Below the pieces are notes generated by a model. The model saw nothing but the letters and a program-made list of their open reading frames with translations, did not search any database and had not been told where the DNA came from. From NCBI RefSeq assembly GCF_001425605.1, contig NZ_LMRG01000012.1:889-64888 (forward strand): a DNA stretch of 64,000 bases, in the 5' to 3' direction. The translations under genes were made by a program, and so were the position numbers. Source of the stretch: Rhizobium sp. Leaf453 (GTDB taxonomy: Bacteria > Pseudomonadota > Alphaproteobacteria > Rhizobiales > Rhizobiaceae). Shown here piece by piece: positions 1 to 8,743 of this stretch (positions within the stretch are counted from its first letter, which is position 1; each line of letters begins with the position of its first letter).

Positions 1-358
1 ATTCAACGTGTCGATACTCGTTAGACATAAGCCTGTCCTCAAGCCTGTGCTTGAGCCTTTCTGCTTATGCCGACTGTCCGGTCGAAATGGGGGGCAGTTC
101 ACCGAGCAAATCCGACCGGGACCCCTCAGCAAAAAAAAGTCGACCCTGTCCAGTCCAGAACAGGTTCCACAGTGCCAAGAGGCTGCTCTCAGCACTTGCC
201 TAAAGGTCGCGGGGAAGGTCTTTCCGTGCACAAGCGGAAAGTCAGGCGTCGTGCTGCTGCACGCGTGCGCCGATCCTCGTCGAAACAAAGGCCCATGCGC
301 GTCGGTTGCTGAAAGTTTGATTTAGGGTGCCTTCGACAATTGCCATGCGTTTTTAACA
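1..358. other. Intergenic stretch at window edge, no supported gene
   Basis: No frame here reads like a protein. The only long plus-strand frame is Cys/Ser/Arg-rich and matches nothing. Small hairpins are visible: TTTCCG/CGGAAA around 225-241 and GTGC/GCAC near 250-263. The left end may belong to a gene or small RNA cut by the window edge, which cannot be judged from this window. Confidence 0.5.
131..164 (-). terminator. Possible weak intrinsic terminator
   Basis: Read on the minus strand, a 5-bp stem CCTGT/ACAGG with a 10-nt loop is followed after six bases by eight consecutive T. It lies about 200 bases beyond the ferredoxin stop codon and could end that transcript. The stem is short and the spacing to the T-run is longer than ideal, so this is tentative. 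Confidence 0.25.
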
Positions 359-679
359 TTATTGCGGCAACCGGAAATGGTCATCGATATTGCGGCGGTG
401 GCGGGTCTCCTTGTGCCAGCCGATGGCCTTACGATAGCTACCGAAAAGCTGGCTTTCGCGAACGTCCTCGGCGGTCAGTCCATGCACGGCTTCGGCGTCA
501 GGATCGACATAGAGCGCATCGACGGGGCAGTAGACTTCGCACATGAAGCATGTTTGGCAGGAGGATTGCCGCAGGATGACCGGCGGGCCTTCGGGCATCG
601 CTTGGAAGACATTGGTGGGGCACACCTGGACGCAGAGATTGCAGTCGGTGCAGGTGTCGGTGTCGAGAACCTCGATCAT
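359..679 (-). CDS. 2x[4Fe-4S] ferredoxin-type electron carrier
   Basis: This small iron-sulfur protein of 106 residues has two classic 4Fe-4S binding motifs. The first is C10-x2-C13-x2-C16-x3-C20-P and the second is C41-x2-C44-x2-C47-x3-C51-P. It has no signal peptide and is expected to be cytoplasmic. Its ATG overlaps the TAA of the upstream flavoprotein by one base (TAATG), which implies translational coupling and a stable electron-transfer pair. The layout of a fumarate-reductase-like flavoprotein plus a small bicluster ferredoxin resembles adenylylsulfate reductase AprA/AprB, although true AprB proteins are longer. The C-terminal third is basic and lacks further cysteines. The redox partner and substrate are inferred only from context. 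Confidence 0.9.
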   Translation of the reverse strand: MIEVLDTDTCTDCNLCVQVCPTNVFQAMPEGPPVILRQSSCQTCFMCEVYCPVDALYVDPDAEAVHGLTAEDVRESQLFGSYRKAIGWHKETRHRRNIDDHFRLPQ

Positions 680-2289
680 TATTCGGCTGCCTCCCTGTAA
701 ACGCCCGGATCGATCGTCTCTCGCCTGACTGTGATCGTGTCGAGGCCGCTGACGACGAGGCGGTGATGCTGGGCGGGGTCCTGTTTCGGAAAATCCTCGC
801 GGCGATGCATGCCGCGACTTTCGGTGCGCGACAGGGCGGCGCGGTACATGAAGCGGGCGGTAGCGGTCATTGCCTGGGCCTGCCTCAACTGGAGTGCCTG
901 GCTTTCATCGGTGACAGTCGCCGAGGAAATGCTGTTCCACAGACGGTTAAGCCTTTCGAGTGCGGCCGAGAGAACGGCGTGGGTACGAAAATAGTTGACG
1001 TCGAGCGGGAAGACTTCCTCCTGCACGGCCTTGATGATGGCTTGCGGATCGACAGAACTGGTGCTTATCGCGGAAGCGGATTGCCGTTGCGTGACATCGG
1101 CCGTTGCCGTCTTTCCAAGGGCAAAGGAGGCGGCCGAAGCACCGGCAAAGGAGCCGGTCGAAATCGCCCAGGCGGCGTTGTGGCTGCCGCCTCCCGTGAA
1201 GCCGCCGCAGATCGGCTCGCGGGTGGCGTTATCGCCGGCCGCATAAAGACCGGGAACAGTGGTAGCACAGTCGAGGCCGGTGAGCCTGAGACCTCCGGTG
1301 CCGCGCACGGTGCCTTCAAGCCGCAGCTTGACCTCAAAGAAGTCGGTGAAAGGGTTGATGCCGCGCCGGTCGAAGGGCACGAAGAAATTCGGCTGGGCGC
1401 GACGCAGGATCGCTTTCACCTCATCCGTTTCAGCGAGATCGAGCCGGGCATAGACCGGCTCGGTGAGGAGCACGCGTGCGATGATCGAGCGGCCACGGGC
1501 GGAGCCTGCGCCTTCGATCAGGCTGTGATCCCTGCGGTAGAATTGCGCGAAGCGATAGAGCGCCGTCTTGGTGATTGAGGCGAAGGTCGGCGAGATGGCA
1601 TAGGCCGAGGAGAATTCCATGCCGGAGAGTTCCGCACCCGCTTCCGCGCCCATCAGGTAGCCGTCGCCGGTCAGCACGTCGCAGCCGAGCGCCTTGCTCA
1701 TGAACGCGCAGCCGCCTGTTGCCAGCACGACGGCGCCTGAATGCACGGTCCAGTGGCCGCCTTCCTGACGGCGCAGGCCGGTTGCGCCAACGACGGTGCC
1801 GCCATCCGTCAGAAGCTGCGTGGCTGGATGATGATCGAGAATGGTGATGCCGGCATTCTTCACCTTGCGGCGCATCAGCCGCATATATTCCGGCCCCTGA
1901 ACGGAGATCCGCTGCTGCTCGCCCTTTTCATCGACGGGGAAGGGATAGCCCCAGTCCGCCAGCCGGTTGACGCTCTCATAGGTCTTGTCGAGAACGGGCA
2001 CCATCCATGACCGTTCGGACAGATAGCCGCCCATCGCCTCGCGGCTCGCCATCGCGGCCTCCCGTTCGTCCGCATCCGGCGGCACGTACCAGATCTGAGT
2101 CCCGGCAGAAGCGGTCGCGCCGGAACTGCCGCAATAGCCCTTGTCGACGAGCACGACCGTTGCTCCGGCTCCGGCGGCTTCGAGTGCTGCCCAGCAGCCC
2201 GCCGGCCCGCCACCGATGACGAGGACATCGCAGTCGATCTCCGTTGCGTCCGAAAAAGATGAGCGGTTTTCCTGAAACGGCTGGTTCAT
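679..2289 (-). CDS. FAD-dependent oxidoreductase, fumarate reductase/AprA-like flavoprotein
   Basis: A 536-residue flavoprotein of the succinate dehydrogenase/fumarate reductase/AprA family. A Rossmann dinucleotide motif (GGGPAG, residues 26-31) follows a short leader. The FAD-ribityl motif VVLATGG lies mid-protein, and the C-terminal half carries the GLYAAGD flavin-binding motif and a GGGSHNA loop. The start is the ATG at 2289, preceded by AAAGGAT; an in-frame upstream ATG at 2337 lies inside the palindromic operator and is less likely. It is coupled to the downstream ferredoxin and divergent from a periplasmic-binding-protein-like gene. In this sulfur-scavenging setting it may reduce or oxidise an organosulfur or oxyanion substrate, but the reaction is unknown. 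Confidence 0.88.
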   Translation of the reverse strand: MNQPFQENRSSFSDATEIDCDVLVIGGGPAGCWAALEAAGAGATVVLVDKGYCGSSGATASAGTQIWYVPPDADEREAAMASREAMGGYLSERSWMVPVLDKTYESVNRLADWGYPFPVDEKGEQQRISVQGPEYMRLMRRKVKNAGITILDHHPATQLLTDGGTVVGATGLRRQEGGHWTVHSGAVVLATGGCAFMSKALGCDVLTGDGYLMGAEAGAELSGMEFSSAYAISPTFASITKTALYRFAQFYRRDHSLIEGAGSARGRSIIARVLLTEPVYARLDLAETDEVKAILRRAQPNFFVPFDRRGINPFTDFFEVKLRLEGTVRGTGGLRLTGLDCATTVPGLYAAGDNATREPICGGFTGGGSHNAAWAISTGSFAGASAASFALGKTATADVTQRQSASAISTSSVDPQAIIKAVQEEVFPLDVNYFRTHAVLSAALERLNRLWNSISSATVTDESQALQLRQAQAMTATARFMYRAALSRTESRGMHRREDFPKQDPAQHHRLVVSGLDTITVRRETIDPGVYREAAE

Positions 2290-2329
2290 GGCAGGTATCC
2301 TTTCAACGAAATCTCGTTGCGATTTAAAT

Positions 2330-2344
2330 CTATGCATTGCATAG
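2330..2344. promoter_or_regulatory. Palindromic operator, copy 1 (CTATGCATTGCATAG)
   Basis: A perfect 7-bp inverted repeat around a single central base fits the pattern CTAT-N7-ATAG. It sits in the 86-bp gap between the divergent flavoprotein and binding-protein genes, 41 bp before one start codon and 32 bp before the other. The same pattern recurs upstream of four other units of the island. The T-N11-A geometry is that of LysR-type regulator sites. Confidence 0.65.
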
Positions 2345-2375
2345 GTTTTTCCATTGTTTTGCCGGAGTGCTCCCG

Positions 2376-3182
2376 ATGTCGCTTGCCAGCCTTGCCATGT
2401 ATGTCAGCCCGCCCCCGGTCGAGCGGGCGACGCAGCTTTTCTGGGAGGCACTGGGGGAGCGTCTTCGTGGTTATGGGCTTGATGCGCCGGCGGCACTGGA
2501 CGGCAATGTCCGCTACGATGAAGCCTGGCTTCGCCCGGATCTGTTGTTCGGCCAGACCTGCGGCTACCCTTATGTCCGGCATCTGCGCGGCAAGGTGCAG
2601 CTGGTGGCATCGCCGGTTTATGGGTTGCCCGGTTGCGACGGGCCGCTCAAATGCAGCTTCATCATCGTCAATTCCAGTTCGCTGGTCGCCTCGGTCGAGG
2701 AACTGAGGGGCAGCCGCGCGGCGATCAATGAACCTGGCAGCAATTCCGGCTACAATCTCTTCCGCCATTTCATCGCGCCGCATGCGGTCGAGGGACGCTT
2801 CTTCTCCTCGGTCATCGAGACTGGCGGCCATCGGGCAAGCATCGACGCGGTTTCGAGCGGCGAGGCGGATATCGCTGCGATCGATTGCGTTACGTTCGGC
2901 AACACGCTGCGCTTCGATCCCGAGCGCGTCGCCGGTGTGCGTATCCTGGCGGAAACCGCCAAGGGGCCGGGCCTGCCCTTCATCACGTCCGCATCGACCC
3001 CGGCCAAGGATCTCGTCATCCTGCGCCGCGCGCTGGACGAAACCATTTCCGACCCTGATCTGGCGCAAGTTTGCGACACGCTCTCGCTGCGCGGCATCAG
3101 CCTGCTCGGTGATGCCGATTACGAAGTGCTGGCGGAGCTGGATCGGGAAGCGGCTCGCCATGGCTACCCTGCAATCGCCTGA
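2376..3182 (+). CDS. PhnD/SsuA-type substrate-binding protein without signal peptide
   Basis: A 268-residue protein resembling the phosphate/phosphonate (PhnD, COG3221) periplasmic binding proteins. It has the family-like NEPGSNSGYNLFRH segment and the later GGHRASIDAVSSGEADIAAID segment typical of the ligand cleft. The preferred start at 2376 follows CCGGAGTG. From that start no export signal is visible, so it may act as a cytoplasmic ligand sensor or may have lost its leader. An upstream in-frame ATG at 2337 would add a short hydrophobic N-terminus but lies in the operator. It is divergent from the flavoprotein pair and its 3' end overlaps the convergent ABC ATPase gene by 19 bases. No dedicated permease adjoins it. 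Confidence 0.75.
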   Translation: MSLASLAMYVSPPPVERATQLFWEALGERLRGYGLDAPAALDGNVRYDEAWLRPDLLFGQTCGYPYVRHLRGKVQLVASPVYGLPGCDGPLKCSFIIVNSSSLVASVEELRGSRAAINEPGSNSGYNLFRHFIAPHAVEGRFFSSVIETGGHRASIDAVSSGEADIAAIDCVTFGNTLRFDPERVAGVRILAETAKGPGLPFITSASTPAKDLVILRRALDETISDPDLAQVCDTLSLRGISLLGDADYEVLAELDREAARHGYPAIA

Positions 3183-4126
3183 GGCGTGACAACAGGCGCC
3201 GTCGCCAGCGGGAAGTGGCAGGCGACGCTGCGCTCGCCGGAGGCCTGCAGGGTCGGGACGTCAACCGCACATTTCGGCTGGGCCAGCGGACAGCGCCTGT
3301 GAAAGCGGCAACCGCTCGGTGGATTGCTTGGGCTCGGCAGCTCGCCGGACAACACGATGCGCTCCCGCCTTCGGCTCACATCAAGTGTGAGATTGGCCGA
3401 GAGCAGCGCTTGGGTATAGGGATGGGCCGGCGCGCGAAACAGCGCCGCCGTCGGCCCGCTTTCGACGATTTGGCCGAGATACATCACTGCCACCCGGTCC
3501 GTGACCCGGCCGACCACATTGAGATTGTGGGAGATCAGCAGATAGCTCAAGCCTAGCCGATCCCGTAGCGCCCGCAAGAGGTTGAGCAGTTCGCCCTGCA
3601 CCGAGATATCGAGTCCTGCCGTCGGTTCGTCCGCAACGATGATCGAGGGTTCGGCCGCAAGTGCCCGCACCAGCGCAACACGCCGCGCCTGACCGCCGCT
3701 CAGTTGGTGCGGATAGCGGGAGAGAAGCTGCTCGCCGAGCCCGATGCTTTCAGCGAGGTCCACGATCCGCGCCCGGCTTTCGGGCGTATAGGTTCCACGG
3801 ATTTTCAAAGGCTCGGCCAGAAGCGAACGCACCGTCATGCGCGGAGAAAGCGAAGCGGCGGGGTCCTGAAACAGCAGCTGGATTTTTCGCTGCAACGCCT
3901 GCCGGCGCTGGTTCGAAACATCCTGTAGCGTCTCGCCTTCGATTGTAAGCGTGCCGCCCGCCAAGGGCTGTAGCCCGACGATGGCGCGGGCGACGGAGGA
4001 TTTGCCGCAACCGCTTTCGCCGACCAGGCCCAGCGTCTCGCCGCGCCGCAATTCCAGCGAAACGCCATCCACGGCGGTCAACCGGTCGTAACGGATAACG
4101 GCATCCTTCAAGGTGAGGGCGGTCAT
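3164..4126 (-). CDS. Peptide/opine ABC importer ATPase (DppF/OppF type)
   Basis: This is the second of two ATPases for a dipeptide/oligopeptide-family importer, 320 residues long. Walker A is G36-ESGCGKSS, the signature is LSGGQARR and Walker B is IIVADEPT. The C-terminus carries the oligopeptide-ATPase extension with paired cysteines (SGCRFHRRCPLAQPKC) seen in DppD/DppF proteins. It is the last gene of a five-gene minus-strand operon, and its ATG overlaps the preceding TGA by one base. The cargo is unknown. The neighbouring genes suggest sulfur-containing peptides or conjugates such as glutathione derivatives. Confidence 0.92.
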   Translation of the reverse strand: MTALTLKDAVIRYDRLTAVDGVSLELRRGETLGLVGESGCGKSSVARAIVGLQPLAGGTLTIEGETLQDVSNQRRQALQRKIQLLFQDPAASLSPRMTVRSLLAEPLKIRGTYTPESRARIVDLAESIGLGEQLLSRYPHQLSGGQARRVALVRALAAEPSIIVADEPTAGLDISVQGELLNLLRALRDRLGLSYLLISHNLNVVGRVTDRVAVMYLGQIVESGPTAALFRAPAHPYTQALLSANLTLDVSRRRERIVLSGELPSPSNPPSGCRFHRRCPLAQPKCAVDVPTLQASGERSVACHFPLATAPVVTPQAIAG

Positions 4127-5094
4127 CAGGCAGCCTCCAGCCAGCAGGCATAGGGGCGGCCATCGCCGGCGTGTCGCTGCGGCGGTTTCTCGCTGCAGCG
4201 GTCATGGCGGGCGGGACAGCGACCGGCGAAGATGCACCCTTTCGGGCGGCGGGACGGATCGGGCACGTTGCCGGGAATGGTCGCAAGATCCTGGGAGGGA
4301 TCGAAGGCCGCGAAGGGATCAATCTCGCAGGCCAGCAGCGCGCGGGTATAGGGATGGCGCGGACGGTGCAGCACATCGGCCACCTTGCCGCTTTCCACCA
4401 CCGTCCCCGCATACATTACGACCACGCTGTCGCAGAGCTCGGCGATCAGCCCCATGCTGTGACTGACCACCAGCATCGAGGCAGAAGTGCGCTGCCGCAG
4501 GCGGTGCAGCACGTCGACCACTTGCGCCTCAATGGTGGCATCGAGCGCCGTCGTCGGCTCGTCGGCGATCAGCAGCTTTGGCTCTACCAGCAGCGCCATG
4601 GCGATCACCACACGCTGGCGCATGCCGCCGGAGAACTCATGCGGGTACCGGTGCATCCGGGCTGCCGCATCCTGAACGCCGACATCGGCGAGCACGGCTT
4701 CCGCCCTTGCCCAGAGAGCCTTTCGGCTCGCCTTCTGAAAGCGGCGGCGCTGGATATCGACAAGCTGCGTGCCGATGGTGAACATCGGGTTCAGCGCCGT
4801 CATCGGGTCCTGGAATATCATGGCGATATCGGCGCCGCGCAGGCTCGCAGTCTCGCGCGCGGCAAAATCCTGCGTCCGTCCGTCGAAAGCGGCGTAAGCA
4901 GCGGAAACTTCGGCATTGTCGGCCAACAGGCCGAGCAGGGCGAAGGCGACGGTGGACTTGCCGCTGCCGCTTTCACCGGCAAGGCCGACGGACTGGCCAT
5001 GGCCGATCTCGATATCGACGCCATCGAGAATATGGGCGGAGCGCCCGCTGCCGCGATAGGAGACGTTGAGGTTTTCAATGGTGAGGAGGGTCAC
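4126..5094 (-). CDS. Peptide/opine ABC importer ATPase (DppD/OppD type)
   Basis: First ATPase of the importer, 322 residues from a GTG start at 5094. That GTG forms a GTGA overlap with the stop of the upstream permease, which decides the start; the much longer open frame upstream has the wrong composition. Walker [10 protein letters not shown] is near residues 40-48, the signature is FSGGMRQR and Walker B is [13 protein letters not shown] cysteine-containing C-terminal oligopeptide-family tail ([10 protein letters not shown]) is present. It pairs with the DppF-type ATPase to drive uptake through the two adjacent permeases. Confidence 0.92.
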   Translation of the reverse strand: MTLLTIENLNVSYRGSGRSAHILDGVDIEIGHGQSVGLAGESGSGKSTVAFALLGLLADNAEVSAAYAAFDGRTQDFAARETASLRGADIAMIFQDPMTALNPMFTIGTQLVDIQRRRFQKASRKALWARAEAVLADVGVQDAAARMHRYPHEFSGGMRQRVVIAMALLVEPKLLIADEPTTALDATIEAQVVDVLHRLRQRTSASMLVVSHSMGLIAELCDSVVVMYAGTVVESGKVADVLHRPRHPYTRALLACEIDPFAAFDPSQDLATIPGNVPDPSRRPKGCIFAGRCPARHDRCSEKPPQRHAGDGRPYACWLEAA

Positions 5095-5924
5095 AGGGTC
5101 TTCCTCAGTTTCGGGTCGAGCGTGTCGCGCAGCGCTTCGCCAAGCAGGGCGAAGCCGAGCGTGGCTAGGATCAGCGACAGGCCGGAAAAGGTGGCGAGCC
5201 AGGGAGACTGGTCGAGATAGGTGTAGCCATCGTTCAAGAGGTTTCCCCAGCTGGCGAGCGGCGGGCGCACGCCGAGCCCGAGGAAACTCAGGCCCGCCTC
5301 GATAGTGATGACGACGGGGATATCCATGCAGGCGAGCACGAAGATCGGGCCGATGATGTTGGGCATCACATGATGCAGGATCACCCGCCATGTCTGAGCG
5401 CCCAGCACCTTTTCCGCCTCGATGAACGGGCTGTTGCGGATGGCAATGGTCTGGGCGCGGGCAACGCGACCGAAATGGGGAATGAAGACGATACTGACAA
5501 GCAGCACGACATTGCCGAGACCGGGACCTAAGACAGCGACCAGCGCCAGCGCCAGAATGATGCTTGGAAACGAGGTCACAATATCGAAGATGCCGACGAT
5601 GACGAGATCGACCGCGCGGGGCGAAAGCGCCGATATGATGCCAAGAACAACCCCGGCCGTCAGCGAAATGGCAATCACTGACAGGGAAATGCCGAGTGCC
5701 ACTCTCGCGCCAAAGATCAGGCGGCTCAGGATATCGCGGCCGAGATGGTCGGTGCCGAGCCAGTGCTGCAGCGAGGGGTCCATGAGGCGGCTGGCGGGGG
5801 CGATCGCGTTTGGCCCGTAGGGCGCGATGACAGGCGCCGCGATCGCGACAAGACATAGGAGTGTTACCGCGAAAAGCGCAAACGTGCCGCCGGGGCGGCG
5901 GGAGAGATCGACAAGTGCCGTCAT
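5091..5924 (-). CDS. Peptide/opine ABC permease (DppC type)
   Basis: Inner-membrane subunit of 277 residues with a cytoplasmic N-terminus, a first hydrophobic helix and the family marker HWLGTDHLGRDILSR. Several further helices follow, and the coupling-helix segment is EAEKVLGAQTWRVILHHVMPN. It ends in a GTGA overlap with the DppD-type gene and starts one base after the DppB-type gene, so all are co-translated. The lengths and motifs are those of an intact permease. Confidence 0.93.
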   Translation of the reverse strand: MTALVDLSRRPGGTFALFAVTLLCLVAIAAPVIAPYGPNAIAPASRLMDPSLQHWLGTDHLGRDILSRLIFGARVALGISLSVIAISLTAGVVLGIISALSPRAVDLVIVGIFDIVTSFPSIILALALVAVLGPGLGNVVLLVSIVFIPHFGRVARAQTIAIRNSPFIEAEKVLGAQTWRVILHHVMPNIIGPIFVLACMDIPVVITIEAGLSFLGLGVRPPLASWGNLLNDGYTYLDQSPWLATFSGLSLILATLGFALLGEALRDTLDPKLRKTL

Positions 5925-5925
5925 G

Positions 5926-6903
5926 TCACTGCCCCCGACCGGAAACGAGGCGGGCGCGCTCGCGCGGATCGATCAGGCTCTGGGAGAGATCGGCGATGAG
6001 GTTGGTCAGAACATAAAGCAGCACGATGATGAACACGCCGCCCTGAACCACGGGATAATTGCGGGTGCGGATCGCGTCATAGATCAGCGAGCCGAGGCCG
6101 GGGCGATTGAAGATCACTTCGGCGAAAACCGCGCCGCCGAGAAGCTCGCCAAACCCCATGCCTAGCACGGCAACGGTCGGGAGCACGGCCGGTTTCAGGG
6201 CATATTTCATCAGGATTTTCGCTTCGCTGACGCCGTAGGCGCGCAGCGTGCGGATATGGCTTTCGCTGAGCACTTCCAGCAGCGAGGAGCGCAACAGGCG
6301 TGCGATGTAGCCAACCCAGCCGGCGGCTAGGGCCGCAGTCGGCAGCACAAGATGCCAGAGTTGATCGGCGAGATCGCCGCTTTCGCCGGCGCCGAGAACC
6401 GGAAACCAGCGCAGCGTCACGGAAAACACCATCAGCAGGAAAACCGAAACGACAAAACTCGGCGTCGATATAAAGCCAACGCTCAGGAACGCGATGAGCC
6501 GGTCTACCTTGCCACCCGGCCAGCGCGCTGAAAGCAGCGCCAGCGGCACGCCAAGCACGACGGCTGTGACCATCGCCGAGATTGCGAGCGCCGCCGTGTT
6601 CGGCAGCGCGGCGAGAACGAGGTTGAGAACCGGTCGGCCGTTGAACACATCTTCGCCGAGATCACCGGAAAACAGCCGACCGAAGAAGGCAAAGGCCTGT
6701 TCGACCAGCGACCTGTCGAGGCCGATGCGGGCGTTGAGCGCGGCCACGGCTTCCGGCGTTGCGCGCGAGCCGAGGATGACAGTCGCGGGATCGCCGGGGA
6801 TCAGCCGCGTCAGTGCCAGAAGAAGCACAACCGAGCCGGCAACGGCGAGAAGCGCCGTCGCCAGCTTGAAGGCGAGATGAATTTGGAGGGATGCGCTCCT
6901 CAT
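5926..6903 (-). CDS. Peptide/opine ABC permease (DppB type)
   Basis: Inner-membrane subunit of 325 residues. After an N-terminal helix comes the LTRLIPGDPA motif diagnostic of DppB/NikB permeases. A periplasmic loop follows, then further helices and the conserved EVIFNRPGLGSLIYDAI segment near the C-terminus. It lies between the substrate-binding protein gene, 36 bases upstream, and the DppC-type permease. With these it forms a complete importer. Confidence 0.93.
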   Translation of the reverse strand: MRSASLQIHLAFKLATALLAVAGSVVLLLALTRLIPGDPATVILGSRATPEAVAALNARIGLDRSLVEQAFAFFGRLFSGDLGEDVFNGRPVLNLVLAALPNTAALAISAMVTAVVLGVPLALLSARWPGGKVDRLIAFLSVGFISTPSFVVSVFLLMVFSVTLRWFPVLGAGESGDLADQLWHLVLPTAALAAGWVGYIARLLRSSLLEVLSESHIRTLRAYGVSEAKILMKYALKPAVLPTVAVLGMGFGELLGGAVFAEVIFNRPGLGSLIYDAIRTRNYPVVQGGVFIIVLLYVLTNLIADLSQSLIDPRERARLVSGRGQ

Positions 6904-6939
6904 CGCAGCGCATCCCGATTTTCAAAAGCTGTCACCGGA

Positions 6940-8505
6940 TCAGGCCGTCGCTTCCGTAAACGCCGTGTAGAGCCAGTTGTTGCCGTTTGGCAGCACGCCG
7001 GGTTTCAGCCACTTGCGCGAGGCGAAGGCGTTGAGGTTGTGGGTGATCCAGATGAAGGCCGCGGATTCGTCGAGCAGCTTTTGCGCCTCGATATAGATCT
7101 TCTCGCGTTCGGCCGGATCGACGGTGACGCCACCCTTTTCATGAAGCGCGTCGAACTCGGCGTTTTTCCAGCGCTGCCAGTTCCACTGGCCGACCTGAGC
7201 GGACGTGAACCACTGCGTCTGGAAGCCCGGATCGAACTTGCCGTTGTACTTGATCAGCGACAATTCGAGATCCTTGCTGGCGTCGTTTTCGCCCAGCGCC
7301 CAATAGGCGGCCGATTCCAGCGCCTCGATCTCGACCTCGATGCCGACTTCGGCGAGGTTTGCCTGGATGATCTGGGCGATCGCCTCATAGCGGGCATTCG
7401 CCTCGATCGTCAGCTTGGTCTTGAAGCCGTCGGCATGGCCGGCTTCAGCCAGCAGGGCCTGCGCTTTTTCCAAGTCGCGAGCGTGAACCGGCGCGTCCTT
7501 CCAGTAACCAAGCAGGCTCGGGGCGAGCAGTGCATTGGCGCGCGGATAAAGACCGGAATAGGCGCCTTGCAGGATCGCGTCGATATCGACGGCATAACGC
7601 AGCGCCTGGCGCACGCGGATATCGTCGAACGGCGCCTTCTCGATGTTGGGGCCGAACCAGACGTAGTCGATGGCGGGGATTTCGGTGACGCTCGCATCCG
7701 GCAGTGCCGCAAGCGCCTTGCCGTTTTCCGGGTCGATGGCGGTGAAATCGATCTCGCCGGACTGGAAGGCGATTTCCGAGGTCTTCTGCTCACCGATCGG
7801 CTTGCCGACGATCTGCTGGAAGTGCGGCTTGATCGGCCCCTTGTAGTCCGGATTGATCTCCAGCACGAAGCTCTCACGCGGGGTCCATTCCTTGAGGATG
7901 TACGGTCCGCTGCCAACAAGCTTGGTAGCAATCGCCTTCTCGCCAAGTGCTTCGAAAGCCTTCTTTGAGAGAATGCGGCCGGAGCCGTCGGCAAGTGCGA
8001 TGGTGTAAAGCGCGGGGGCCGGGTTCTTCAGGATGATGCGGCCTTCAAGCGGACCCGTGACCTCCACGCGATCGAGCGCCGACCAGTCCTTGGCATAGGT
8101 CACCGGCTTGCCTTCGCTATCCGGCTTGATGAAACGCTCGAAGGAGAATTTCACGTCTTCCGCCGTCAGGTCGCCATAGCCACCGGTGAAGGCGAGGCCG
8201 CTGCGCAGCTTGAAGCGGATTTCGGTGTCGCTCACCTGCTCCAGTTCTTCAGCCGCGTCGAGTTCCCACTCGGTCGAACCCGGCTTGAACGAGATCAGGC
8301 CCTGCTGCACCGACCAGATGACGTTAAGGTCGATGGGTCCGGAGCGGTTTGCCGGGTCGAGGTTGGACAGATCCTTCTCGACCCGGACGGTGATCTTGGT
8401 GTGGTCTTCAGCGGCAAAGGCGGGGTGAATGCCGCCGAGCGCGACAACGGTGGCGATGGAAGCGCTACCGAGCAGTACCTGCCGGCGCGTGGGGTTAAAT
8501 GTCAT
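6940..8505 (-). CDS. Family-5 extracellular substrate-binding protein
   Basis: Periplasmic receptor of about 521 residues for the downstream importer, in the SBP_bac_5 (DppA/OppA/NikA) family. The N-terminus TRRQVLLGSASIATVVALGG has a twin-arginine followed by a hydrophobic stretch and an Ala-x-Ala cleavage site, so Tat export is plausible. Family features include LRSGLAFTGG, DVKFSFERF and the DIRVRQALRYAVD segment. The ATG at 8505 is preferred because GGAGGG lies seven bases before it; an in-frame ATG at 8526 is possible. It is first in a five-gene operon and a dyad operator copy lies 77 bases upstream. The ligand is unknown. Confidence 0.92.
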   Translation of the reverse strand: MTFNPTRRQVLLGSASIATVVALGGIHPAFAAEDHTKITVRVEKDLSNLDPANRSGPIDLNVIWSVQQGLISFKPGSTEWELDAAEELEQVSDTEIRFKLRSGLAFTGGYGDLTAEDVKFSFERFIKPDSEGKPVTYAKDWSALDRVEVTGPLEGRIILKNPAPALYTIALADGSGRILSKKAFEALGEKAIATKLVGSGPYILKEWTPRESFVLEINPDYKGPIKPHFQQIVGKPIGEQKTSEIAFQSGEIDFTAIDPENGKALAALPDASVTEIPAIDYVWFGPNIEKAPFDDIRVRQALRYAVDIDAILQGAYSGLYPRANALLAPSLLGYWKDAPVHARDLEKAQALLAEAGHADGFKTKLTIEANARYEAIAQIIQANLAEVGIEVEIEALESAAYWALGENDASKDLELSLIKYNGKFDPGFQTQWFTSAQVGQWNWQRWKNAEFDALHEKGGVTVDPAEREKIYIEAQKLLDESAAFIWITHNLNAFASRKWLKPGVLPNGNNWLYTAFTEATA

Positions 8506-8581
8506 GGGTTGTCCCTCCGGGTTCATGAACCCCGGCCGAGGGCAGGGGCTTCAATTCGATGGGACGATTAAAGCCAATAAT

Positions 8582-8596
8582 CTATTAATTACATAG
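8582..8596. promoter_or_regulatory. Palindromic operator, copy 2 (CTATTAATTACATAG)
   Basis: An exact match to CTAT-N7-ATAG in the gap between the divergent binding-protein gene (ATG 77 bp away on the minus strand) and the desaturase-like gene (ATG 148 bp away on the plus strand). The surroundings are AT-rich, unlike the coding regions. It could control both directions. Confidence 0.6.
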
Positions 8597-8743
8597 AATA
8601 AATATTTTCCGGTTGCGGGTTTCGGCGCAATCAGTTTTCCTTTTTTCACCGGCTCCCCGCAAAGCCATGCGGCGCGGGTGATTGCCGCTTCCATCTAATA
8701 TTGGCGATTGAAATCAATCACTTTTTTCCACCGGAACAGCTTC

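Noticed and set aside
8-325. Plus-strand frame of 105 codons at the left edge
   Set aside because: Low-complexity, cysteine-rich, no ribosome site and no recognisable fold.
763-1578. Plus-strand frame of 271 codons within the flavoprotein gene
   Set aside because: Antisense to a clear FAD enzyme with intact motifs; no family features.
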